The translations under genes were made by a program, and so were the position numbers. Below are positions 10,482 to 20,979 of a stretch of DNA of 30,229 nucleotides, one piece after another. How positions within the stretch are numbered: position 1 is the first letter of the stretch; each line of letters starts with the position of its first letter. Location: NCBI GenBank assembly GCA_015680685.1, contig MNCI01029114.1, positions 56,733 to 86,961 on the forward strand, given 5' to 3'. This stretch comes from Gnetum montanum (Eukaryota > Streptophyta > Gnetopsida > Gnetales > Gnetaceae). The notes below the pieces were generated by a model that was not told where the DNA came from, searched no databases, and worked only from the letters and a program-made list of their open reading frames with translations.

Positions 10482-13074
10482 TCTAATGAACAAGATTGCT
10501 TCCCAAGCTTTGGTTGATGGACACTGTTAAGATATAGTGTGGGATATTTTATATTGCTCTATTTGTTAGATCTGATTGGTGTATTAGAAACCTATGTAGT
10601 ATTGAAGCATTATAGGCTACATAGTCTTTCCTTGGTTGGCATCCTCGGTTTATGACACAAGGATTGCCAACCCAACTAGATGTAATTTCATTATCTTGAA
10701 GCTCAATTATGATATTCTTTAGCTATGCAAGATTGATATTAGTGAAAGGATTGCAGTTGTGAGTGTTGGCAGAAATTTTTCTTTTCATATTGTATTATTA
10801 TCCGTAATTTGTTTCAACACCATAGTGATTTTATGTGATATAGAAAGCATCCTAGTGCTTTAAACTCTTTTATTGTGTTTTTACATGAAGCATGCCATAG
10901 CGTTTGAAACTTTTAAAAACATGTTCATGGTGTTGGAATGCATCATAACCCGGGAAAAAGTAATTTCATGCCAGTGGGAATTGCCAGTTTCACCCACTAC
11001 GCCATTTGCTACTAGTGTAATCTTTTGTGGCACTTAGGAATCTGCATAAATGTTTTACCCTACGTTGTAGTTGCAAGAGCCTGGAAGACATCCAATGGTC
11101 TCAAACAAAATTTCTTGTCATGTTAGAGTTGTTTTAGTCACGGCATTTGCAAATGTTGTAAATGGATATTTCTTGGAGCTTACAAATGCCATTAATGTTC
11201 TGCTAATTAATGATATAACGACACCTTTAAGTGTCATGACTAGAGATACTGAACTATTAAAATAGTTAATGGCGCTTGTTAATGCTGTGATGCCATTCAT
11301 CGGGTTGGAAACTATTGTAAATTCTTAGTGTGTATTTCTTAGTGATGGCAATCAGATTGGAAGGTTTTGTCAGAGCTCAAAGCAGTTCCACGCGCCAAGA
11401 ATCACATTTAAATTATACTCATCACATAGTTCATTAATTCCAAGCACTAAAAAAAACTGTTGATAGCATTTGCAAATGTTGTAAATTGAGCTGGATATTT
11501 CAAGGTTTTAAAAAACGCGATTACTATGCTAGTTTATAGCGACAAGAAACACTCTGTCATAGCTAAAGCAGTAGGAGCATGTAACCTATAAAATTGCATT
11601 ACAAGCACTATAAACTTGTATGGCATCCCAAAGTACCACGACAAAATAACTGAAGTGCTACTTAAAAAATACATGAATTTCACCTGATGAAGGGTAAAAG
11701 AAAAAAAAAAATACAAAGAATAAGAGCTATACTATGGCTATGGATTGTTGATCGAAATATATTTATTTTATTTGTTAAATAGTTTTGTTAACAAATGCTA
11801 CTGTGGTCACCAACACATGTCAGAGATATTTTAATGTACTCACCGTAGTAGTTTCTGTTGTCACCAATGCTTCGTCCTGTCCTACAAATTTTGTAACAAA
11901 TTCTGTAACAGAGGTTAGTGATGTACCAAGAATGTTAACAGTTAAAGCCCTTGACAGGAGTATTATCTGTGAATGTAGATTATAGAAAGCAGCTAGCCAT
12001 ATGCTATGAAGCTATTCCCAACGTGGTGATGGCTTTGAGAGAAGCCTGTGATGTTTTTCTTATTTTGTTTCAGTTTCCCATTGCCTACTGCTAACAACCA
12101 TCCATTTGCTTCATTCTTCGTTGTCATATCATTTGGAAAGATGCCTTTAATCATTTCAGTTCTATTGAGTGTTTCAAAAAAGTAACACAAAACCCTTGGA
12201 ACTATACCATGCTTTGGAAATAAATGTTTTTATCTATTTTCTTTATTGCAACCTCTATTGCTAACAACCATCCATTTGTTTTACTGGTCGTTGTCATATC
12301 ATTTCGAAAGATGCCTTTAATCATTTTAGTCCTATTGAGTGTTTCAAAAAAAGTAGCACAAAACCCTTGGAACTATACCATGCTTTTGATGTGGTAGTAG
12401 TGTAAGCTCTTTATAAATGTTTTTATCTATTTTCTTTATTGCAACCATTGAAACTAAAGTGGAGAGATTAGGGTTGCATCCTTTTTATGATGCACCATTT
12501 TTCCTATTTACCCCATTTTTCCAAGCTACTAATTTACTTTTTCTTACATTAACTAATATACATATTCATATATACATTACTCTTCACTTTTGATTTGAAA
12601 GCTCAAGTCATGGATTTGATTTTGAAGACCAATGTTAAGTTAAAAAGTTCTAATTGGAATATATATCTTAGGTTGAACCTATATCACAAGGATTTTGGGG
12701 TTCTAGCATACTTTCTTGCTTCTTCATTGTGGGTCTATGTGTTCATTTTATTAATAACTAGCAAAGTGAATGTGTTTTATGTTTTCTATATTTTGTTAAT
12801 ACCATACATTATTTTGAGAGATCGATGCCACACTATAGTGTCTGATGTTGTTGACATTTGTACTTTGGAGTAGTGCCTTTAACAAGGAGTGCATAAGCCC
12901 TTAAATAATTTGACCATTCCATTGTGCACTAGTTGAGTGATATTTGTTCTAAGATATTTAAATTCTATTCAGCATGTTATTCTACTTGTTAGATGTCTCA
13001 ATGATAAATGTAATAGTGATCCTCAGTATTGAAATTGAATTTGAAAATAAATTTTTATTATATTTGTAGAGTCT
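10482..13074. other. unassigned AT-rich DNA
   Basis: No protein or element was recognised. A tandem duplication (12090-12446) is listed separately. A 21-bp string including GCATTTGCAAATGTTG occurs twice (11143-11163 and 11466-11486) and contains the palindrome CATTTGCAAATG. Looser variants of an ACAAATGC-type motif recur to about 11920. The plus ORF at 12595-12873 is hydrophobic in its second half but has no known motif and no supporting context. Confidence 0.5.
12090..12446. repeat. tandem duplication, two units of about 165-190 bp
   Basis: Unit 1 (12090-12253) and unit 2 (12260-12446) both run from GCTAACAACCATCCATTTG to TCTTTATTGCAACC with scattered substitutions. Unit 2 has an extra segment of about 20 bp near 12391-12412. 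The shared, fairly conserved body points to a local duplication. Confidence 0.85.
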
Positions 13075-15875
13075 CTACATGTATTGAACAATAGAGATAT
13101 TCATGTTATCAGTTTTGAAAAGTTCAATATGAAAATTGCTTAGTGGTATTGGTAGCATTTGGACCAAATCAACAATACTTGCAACTGTAATATTCCATGT
13201 ATATGTATTGTGCTCCATTGTAGAACGTTGTTGGAAAATGTGGTGTTCATCTTGAATGCTAATTGGTACCGCATAGTGAGCATATTTGATCTTCATAAGC
13301 AATGTTTTGTCATCAACTTGATTTAGCTCTCATATGATGAGTTTCCATTTGTGTTCTGGTAATTATGCATCATAAGGGACTTAGAATAATAGTAAATTAA
13401 TAATTTGCTTGTGAATTAAGGCCTCCTTAATACTAATAAAAAAGAAATGGTGTTTACATTTTCCCAAAGGTTTTGATATACCGCTTTACTTGATTAGGAT
13501 CATACTTGACAATGTACCTTTGAATATTTCCATTTAACAAAGTCATAGAACTCCCATAGGAAGCCATCATTTATAATGGAGTTCTATTATTGCTTTTTGA
13601 ATTATTTATTTAATGAAGATGTAGAAAAATTATGTGTTAACTAAAAATCAACAAAAAATTTCAACCTCTAATGGCATCATCTCTACTTAAACAAGCATAA
13701 TGTCATATTTTAGTGGTTCCTTTAGCTTAAATTCATCTAGAAAAAAGTGGTTTTAAAATTCTTCTATTTCTTTCCAATATTGATTTTGTAGGGTGCGACT
13801 TGATACAAGACAATCATAAAGTATACTAGCTTGAAGAATCATTTGATAAAGTTATTTATGGATATCACTTGCTAGAATAAATTCATTTTTATATTTGCTT
13901 ATAAAAGCTAATAAGGCTTTCTAACTAGTTGCAACTCTCTGAGTAATGCACTCATATCATCTTTAATTGTTGGAGCATCCTATACAAAAAATTTGGAAGA
14001 GGAAAATTTTTCCTTATGTTCATCTCTTATAGTGAAATTCTACATCTTATTTTGCATGTCAAGAATTATTATATTTGGTTTTTGAGCATGACCTTTTTTT
14101 CCTAAATGTTAATCATTATTAAAAATTATAAGCATACGCTGCAGTATTTTCAATGAATTTGTATTTAAGGAAACTTCATTAGCATAGTATAAGAGTGTAA
14201 CAACATTGATTCCTAATGCAATTACAATTTGAGTTGGTATTTAATATATCAGTTTTCAACTTGTTTAAAAAAAAAAGACGAAATAAAGTTGGTGAAAGAG
14301 AACATCCTTGGATGAGATCATTTAAACCATTAAATAAAATGGTTTTCTTGATTATTTATAAACTAAATGCACACTTCTTTATAAAGGTTTTGAATAGCTA
14401 ATAATACTTGACCAGGAACTTTCGAACTTTTTAGTCACCTTGCTTAGAATGATAGAAGCACAAGATCTATAAAAATATAGAAATGTAGATAAAAGTATTA
14501 CTCAATGAACTTTTTTTTCCCTAATACTAAGATAATTTAAAGTGTTATTATTGTAGAATGCTGTGGCTACAAAGTTGCTTGGGAAAATGCACATATCTGT
14601 ATTTGTTCAACCCATATGCCAAGCATTGATTTTTGAATAGTTCACAAAATCTTGACAAAAGTAGTATTGTTTACAATCAATCTAAAGGTATTTAGATCTA
14701 TTTTATGTCAAATTTTAAAGAGAATTATTGCTACATTGATATGTCATCCTTTGTTTATTTCAACTTGCATAGCTAAATTTAACTTCTTCTAGATAACATC
14801 CCATACTAGTGGTCCTCCCCATTCAAGCAATTCTCTATATAAGTTATTTACATTAGTAGCTTTTCTTGATGCTTATTTTTTATTGTCTACATTATGTCAT
14901 TCAAAGAAATGTCTTGTCATAAAAAAAAGCTTGAAAGAAATTTTTGTATCATTAAGAAAGGAAGCATTGTTTGTTTCTCTTTTGTTTTCAAAAGAATGCC
15001 AAAAATGTATGACATATTTATATATGATTGTTAATGAACTATTTTCTATTTGTTGATGAAATTCCTTTAGTTAGTTCGAATAAAATTTTTATATTGCCTA
15101 ATTGCCTCTATGGAATTATGAGTTAGTATAATTTTAGCAATCTTACTTTCTTCATCAAACCATTGTTGATTGTTTACATTCTATCACTTTGAAATTTTTA
15201 TGGTAGTTGTAACTAGAGTTTCAATAAGAATCACACTTGGATTTCAAATATACTAAATATGATTTTGTAATTCCTTTTTTTTTTGTAGTTATTTTAAGGT
15301 GCATTTTTCTGCTTTAATATCTAATGGCTTGTGTATTTGTTACCATTGGAAACTAATAGGGGTGATGATAAGATTTAATTTCTTCTTCATTGACTTCAAA
15401 ACATATGATGTTAGCAACATCATTAGTGCTTGAAAGAAGAAAATCAATACCACAACTAGCTTGTAGTCCCATAAATGTGAAGCCTCTTAATTAGGTTATT
15501 TTTTTATGTCATTTAGAACCAAGAGATGTAGCTCTTGTCCTCATCATAAATAATTTTTTTCCCTATGATTAAATTATTTTCCTTCTAAGCACTGATTTCA
15601 TTCAGTACTTTTCTCACAATTTCAAAAGCCCTGATCATAGTAATGACTCATAGGGATTTGATCAAGATTGCTTCCTTCATTGAAGTTGCAACATATGTAC
15701 ATTTTTCCTTTCATATCTAAGCTAATGTTATCCATGGCAAAGGATTGAAAGGGGAAACCATGAGACAAACAGATAGAAAAAATCATTTTTGAATCAAAGA
15801 ATCTCTTTTACAAATCGATAACTTTTCTATGAAGATTCTAGCATATTATAGAGCATTTAAATATTTTATAGGTAA
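13075..15875 (-). pseudogene. decayed non-LTR retrotransposon (LINE), minus strand
   Basis: Reading the minus strand from right to left gives LINE signatures in the right order. Near 15690-15640, YICCNFNEGSN resembles the GDFN block of AP endonuclease. At about 15475-15350, GIDFLLSS followed by FEVNEEEIKSYHHP resembles the endonuclease C-terminus, where SDH is expected. At 14319-14281, DLIQGCSLSPTLF resembles reverse transcriptase motif GLRQGxPLSPxLF. At 14189-14175, YYANE replaces the YADD catalytic box, about 31 codons later as expected. At 13302-13075 an open frame contains IQDEHHIF, which may be part of the C-terminal region. Stops and frameshifts lie throughout, including a T11 run between the two RT motifs. 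It should be inactive. The copia-like element at 15881-17718 cuts off its 5' side. I could not confirm LINE sequence beyond 17724. Confidence 0.6.
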
Positions 15876-15880
15876 AAAAC

Positions 15881-16341
15881 TGTGAATTTTTATGATGTGT
15901 AGATTACCAAGTCCAATGAAAACTAGACATGATTTGATGACTCTAATAAGTAAAGAAGAAATTGAAATTATAACACACAGTATGGGCTATTGTGGTGATC
16001 ATTTAGGTTATATGTGAATAGTTAAAATATATAAAAACAAATAAATATCAATATATAATTTTCCTCTATTTCTACATTTTTGTTACTTACTTTTGTTGGA
16101 CAATACTCAAGATGCATATATAGATAAGAAAGAATATTTAGGTCAATAGATTAAATAGACACGATGATGAGGCAACATTAGAAAAGTAATGCAAACAATA
16201 GAATTACTTATAATAAGCTTAAACTAATAAATAATATATGGTGTTGTATACTATAATAGTGTCTACAAATGTTCATGGTGTTATGTAATATAGATTTTAT
16301 TTAATATATTACGCTTGATAAGATACATAAAGTATTTAATA
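15881..16341 (-). repeat. 3' LTR of copia-like mini-element
   Basis: This is a direct repeat of 17260-17718 with many substitutions and small indels, in the same orientation. Its right edge (GTATTTAATA) aligns with GATTCTAACA of the other LTR, so it has lost the canonical CA/TG end there. Confidence 0.85.
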
Positions 16342-16568
16342 CCAATCCTCAAACTTAACATGGAAATATTGATGTGCTTTATTATTAAGTACCAATCCAT
16401 TACTTTTATAGATTAAGTGATAAACAAAATATCACTTTATTGCCATTCTCTAGTGAACTACATGAATTAGAGATTCATAACCATAGCCAATGGTTATGTA
16501 GCAATGCTCTAAAGTAAATTCCTTTTTATATAATGCATTTCATAGTAAGTTCCATATGATCAAGAAAA

Positions 16569-16997
16569 TCACAAACCATATTTGTAATTAGTAAAGCTAT
16601 TACTATAAATATAATATGAAGGTGAGTACTTTTCCTTTTCCAAACCAATGTTGCATATCATTCTGGTCAAGCTCTTCTTGAGTTTTGAGGTCTTATTATG
16701 CATTGTTAATTTGTCTTCCTCCAACTTCACAGTTCTTACTATTGGCTCCTTCAGTCTATTTGTAAGCTCAATCTTTGTACTAAAATTCATGATGCTTCTT
16801 GTCTACTTCAATGCCACTACTTCATGAGATTATCTTTTAGAAAAATTTAGCATTCCTTCTACCACTCCCTTGTACTTGGTAAAAGATTTGACATATGTTT
16901 CGTTTTCTTGATAGGTAGCTTTGACATATTCCTCTTTAGATAGAAGTAGATCAAAACGCCTTGGCTTGTTGGTAATGACTTCATAATGAGTAGCCAT
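16569..16997 (-). pseudogene. broken ORF of the copia-like mini-element, function unknown
   Basis: An ATG at 16997 on the minus strand, about 250 bp after the primer-binding site, opens a frame of 143 codons interrupted by only two stops (TAA at 16832-16830 and a TAG shortly after). The first 55 residues begin MATHYEVITNKPRRFDLLL and are rich in Lys, Glu and Tyr. The rest (from 16790) is also Lys-rich and could be helical. Its place right after the primer-binding site is where a copia gag would start, but I see no zinc knuckle or conserved gag block. It may be a reduced gag or an unrelated sequence; I cannot tell. Confidence 0.45.
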
Positions 16998-17247
16998 TTC
17001 TGAGTTCTAACTTGTAACTATTAATGCATTTAGAAGTGGTATGTAGAGAAATGATTTAAATTACAATAAGCTTGCAAATGTGAAGTTCTTTTGCTATGAT
17101 ATAAGCTTTGTGATTTTCATGATTTTAACAAATGTACAAATAAATTTTTATGGTTCATTGTTATAGTTATTTTAGCATTAAATGCATCCAACTACCCAAT
17201 CACTATAAATATCTCTTGATGTTGGTAAATTTAGGTATCAAAATCTT

Positions 17248-17259
17248 GCTCTAATACCA
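17248..17259 (-). promoter_or_regulatory. initiator tRNA-Met primer-binding site
   Basis: The minus strand reads TGGTATTAGAGC immediately after the 5' LTR end. The common plant site is TGGTATCAGAGC, so there is one C-to-T change. Confidence 0.85.
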
Positions 17260-17718
17260 TGTAAAATTTTATGATGTTTAGATCATTAGGCCTAAGAAAA
17301 GCTAGACATGATTTGACAAATCTAATAACTTAAGAATAGATTGAAATAATAACATACCATGAGGGCTAAAGTATTGATCATTTAAATTATACATGAATAC
17401 TTAAAATGTATAAACATAGATAAATATCAATATACAATGTTCCTTTTTTCAATGTTTTTGTTACTTACTTCTATCGAACTAGAATTAACATACATATATA
17501 GATATGAAAAAATAGTTCTATTGATAGATTAAACAAATACAATTATTAGTCAACATTAATAAAGTAATGCAAGTAATAGAATTACTTATAACAAGCTTTA
17601 ACTAATAAGTAGCATATTTTACCAACATCATGACACTGTATACAAATATTCATGGTGTTACATAATATAGATCATATCTGACATGTTGAGCTTGACATGA
17701 TACATAGAGATTCTAACA
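17260..17718 (-). repeat. 5' LTR of copia-like mini-element
   Basis: This 459-bp LTR on the minus strand has intact TG...CA ends and is followed by the primer-binding site. It has diverged clearly from the other LTR, so the insertion is old. Confidence 0.85.
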
Positions 17719-17723
17719 AAAAC

Positions 17724-18354
17724 ATTGTTTGTTAGTTTTGTGAGCTCTTTAGAATCTAATGTGTTCTTTGTGTTTTATTGCAGCCTCTGACATACTTTGA
17801 AAATCATATTTAAATGACTGAAGATTTTTCTTTGTAGAGTACTTGAATTCATATTTAGTTTAGACATAGTATATTGGATGAAAGCCTACATGTCCCCTAG
17901 TGCCTCGATATGTGTAATGTACAAGATTGTAGTGAATCTTAATATATAATTTATGTTACACTGGAATCCCTCTATCTTTGTGGGATAGTGAATCATGTTA
18001 TAGTATTGGATGTCAGCTAGAAAATCATCATCTATGTTATGTTATGTTCTTGAGTTATACTTTTTTTAATAACGTGTTGTTGTTGTGTCAAGTTGTTTAA
18101 TTTTGTATTTGAGGCTCACCTGATGGAGCTTGTGAACATATTCTATGAAAGCTCTATGTAGGAAGGATCTTAGTGATAAAAGTAAAATAAATATTGTATA
18201 TGCTTTTCTTATAAATAGTTTCTCTATGACAATCATAGTTATTATGCTAGGTAGTTGTTATTTGGTATAGTATGTATGTAGGCATTGAAATTATATGGCC
18301 ATGGTGACTTAGTAATAGTAGAATGGATGGGTTGAGAGGGGTGATTGTATGTCA
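17724..18354. other. unassigned DNA between the copia-like element and plus-strand LINE
   Basis: No confident coding sequence was seen. It may hold 5' parts of the plus-strand LINE or of the minus-strand LINE, but no diagnostic motif was found on either strand. Confidence 0.4.
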
Positions 18355-19600
18355 CCTTAGATATAGCTAGGTTGAGAACAACTATGGCCTTCTCAATGAC
18401 TAATAGAGATTATGTAGAAGAAGTTGGTCTTTTGGACAGGTATGTTTCTGTCTTTTGCAGGTAAGATGACTTTGGCTAAATATAGCTTCTCAATTATTCC
18501 CATTTATAGTGCACTAGTTTTTAGTCCCACAACTTAATTTGTATCATAAGTTAATTAGATTGGGAGGAATTTTCTTTGGTCCATTGGGGAGGAGCATTGT
18601 TGATTTTATTTGATTGGTTAAGATAAGGTAGCTATTCCAATTCATGCAAGTGGGCTTTAATATTTTTGGAGGTAGGCTTACATTCTGGTTGCTAAGTTAG
18701 CGTAGGAATTTTGGTCTTGGGTGGATAAACTTGGGTCAATTGTCTTTGGATGTGCTATCATAATATATGGATTTGCTTGGCTAGAGCCTTAAAGATATAG
18801 AAAACGATTAGGAGAAGATGAAATTTTTTCATTCTCTTGGATATTGGAAAGTTGGGAAAGTAGACATTTGAGTGGAATGTCTTCTAGTAGGACAAGCTCA
18901 TCACAAAATGATTGGGAAAGTTTTTTCTAAAGCAGTCACCCTATTGCATTGAGGTCTAAGGGCACATGTAAAGGATTGGTTTAGTAGGAGGCAGTGGAAA
19001 ATCTCTTTTCATGATGATAATAGACATGGCCAATTTACCAAAATTCTTGACATCCTTCAAAGACATAGCTCCCTTAATTGAGCCCATGAAAGTACCTTGC
19101 ACTTTCCTTCGACAAATCATAAATAGTGGATATCATAGATCTCATGTTTTTATAGGCAATCCTTTACCAAAGTAAGGGGATGAAATCTTATTTAGAGATT
19201 GCATTATTGATCAAAGATGAGGCTTTTTGCTTGGCTGTTGGCTTATCATGTAGTGCTTACTTATGAAATACTCAAGTGATGGGGTTTTGCCATGGCCTCT
19301 TAGTGTATCCTTTACTATAAGAATATTGAAAGTATGACACACCATTGAAAGGAGTGTTTTTTTTACAATGTCTATAGGTCGATTCGTGTGTAGGTGAACT
19401 AGGATCTTAGGGGATTTGTATTGGAAAATGATTATAGAAGGGTCCATCATTCAAAGCCACTTACATGAGATTTCATTTTGGGTGGAGGTCACCTAGGAGA
19501 TTTGGCTTGAGCGAAATGCTTATACTTTTCATGTGAAGTACCTCAAATCTTCTTATAAATGTATCTCAAAGGCTTTTGTCAACTTTCACTTATGAGAAAA
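18355..19600 (+). pseudogene. plant L1-type LINE, 3' part of ORF2 (RT tail and zf-RVT)
   Basis: The plus strand reads the region after the reverse transcriptase of plant L1-type LINEs. KKLVFWTGMFLSFAGKMTLAK, in two pieces, covers about 18412-18480. SIIPIY (near 18500) and NFLWSIGEE (near 18570) follow. Next comes a cysteine/histidine segment typical of zf-RVT (about 19215-19365: RLFAWLLAYHVVLTYEI, then CILYY, ESMTHH and KEC). EIWLERNAYTFH at 19497-19532 matches the WxERN block near the end of these proteins. Stops and frameshifts are frequent. The catalytic part of the reverse transcriptase is not visible upstream, so this is a 5'-truncated or eroded copy. The stretch 19601-19896 may be its 3' UTR. 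The Ty3-type element at 19902 inserted just downstream. Confidence 0.75.
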
Positions 19601-19901
19601 CATCCATGAATGCATGATAACAATGTTTAATACTTATAACTCTTTCTAAGATAAGTGAATGTGATGATTGTAAATTGTGCGTTCTTTTGCTTTTTTGAAT
19701 ATGCATATCCTTTGTTTTAAATGAACTTTAGGATGTTGCACATGACTATTTTTAGATTTTAGATTGGGGTGGATGTTCATCTGTTTTGCTGGAGGATCTT
19801 CTACCCTTCATGAAGGTACTATTGTTGGAATTGCTAATTTGGGGATTTACCCCTCTCATTATATAAATGACTAGACTATCACTTAAAAAATAGAGATTAT
19901 G

Positions 19902-20787
19902 GGATTAGCGGCGAGGTACCCCTATGCTCAACCATATGAATCACAAGCGTTCAGGCATGATCTAGTTGAATTCTGTGGATGGGACTAGTTGTGGCATCTA
20001 GATCATTATGCCTTGATCATAGTTTGTCATCTTCCCAGTTGTACTAGTGGTAGCTTTGTCACACATGGTTTAGTCTAAAGTGAGGCATATGATGTGGTTT
20101 CTAATTCTATGCTATGCCACTCCTAATGGTAGAAAGACATAAATTGATTAACTAATGAATAATGGAAACAAAGTCTAAATTAGCCTAAGGTGATGGTATC
20201 TACTCTTAATCGTCCGTACACATCTTGGACTTCATGGAACCACTTCTAGGATTACCAAGTGTATGTCACTGGTTGTGCCAAATGATACACCTCTAGGCGA
20301 TCGAGTATTTACACTTAAATGCTCATGATTAAGGCGTACCCATTCCGCTTAACAATAGGAACAATAAATAACAATAAATGAAAATGTTTAACTAAAGAAA
20401 GCATTAAATAATTAAAACAAAAATATTAATCTAAGTGGATGCTGCAATGATGGAAGTACTCTCGATCTTTATTGCTAGTCATGTAACGTGTCCAAGTACG
20501 TCACACTTGAATAAAGATGTCATACGATCACAAACATCACACTATGGACATGCACTAGAAATAACAGACTTTAATGAAAAGAAACTAAAAACTAACTTGA
20601 AAACTAAAAACCAACTATCTTCTAAGATGGCTCATCGAGAACCCTAAGTGCAATATTTATAGGTAAGGTCTAGATGAGGTGATGTTGGGTATTTGATGTT
20701 GCTTATTAGCCCTGACATTGGGTAAGCTACATTAGGACTCTAATGTCGTGTATTTGACATTGGGGCCTATCAAATCACAACTCATCA
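19902..20787 (-). repeat. 3' LTR of minus-strand element (886 bp)
   Basis: On the minus strand it begins TGATGAGTTGTGATTTG. It ends CTAATCC where the partner LTR has CTCATCA, so the terminal inverted repeat has decayed. A TATA box lies at 20654-20661 and an AATAAA signal at 20468-20473, both on the minus strand. It is 62 bp longer than the 5' LTR, mainly from a 61-bp segment bounded by TCAAATAC repeats. Confidence 0.9.
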
Positions 20788-20800
20788 TATCCCCATAACT
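20788..20800 (-). promoter_or_regulatory. polypurine tract of minus-strand element
   Basis: The minus strand reads AGTTATGGGGATA directly before TGATGAG. It aligns base for base with AGTCATGGGGGTA of copy A, with two transitions. Confidence 0.75.
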
Positions 20801-20979
20801 AAATGAAAACTTGTCCTCAAGTTAAATAAAAACAAGGAACAAGTTCTTTACAAAATATTGGGCAGGTATGGGATTATTGACTGACTTAGACAAGGGAAAA
20901 AATAATTGACTCTTCGCATTGCATAGTGGTGTAGTACAAAAATGGGATACATTTTTACAGAATAAAATTAGAAACATGA

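Larger units (their letters stand above)
15881..17718 (-). mobile_element. complete copia-like mini LTR retrotransposon (1,838 bp)
   Basis: Two direct LTRs of about 460 bp (17260-17718 as 5' LTR, 15881-16341 as 3' LTR on the minus strand) flank a 918-bp interior. The 5' LTR begins TGTTAGAATCTCTATG and ends TTTTACA. Directly after it comes TGGTATTAGAGC, a one-base variant of the TGGTATCAGAGC site used by initiator tRNA-Met. A weak purine run, TTTGAGGATTGG, sits before the 3' LTR. Perfect 5-bp duplications AAAAC flank the element (15876-15880 and 17719-17723). The interior is far too short for a copia polyprotein and holds one broken ORF of about 143 codons. It must have moved using enzymes made elsewhere. 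Confidence 0.85.

Noticed and set aside
12595-12873. Possible small membrane protein
   Set aside because: Only 92 codons, no known motif, no regulatory context, and AT-rich DNA easily gives hydrophobic translations.
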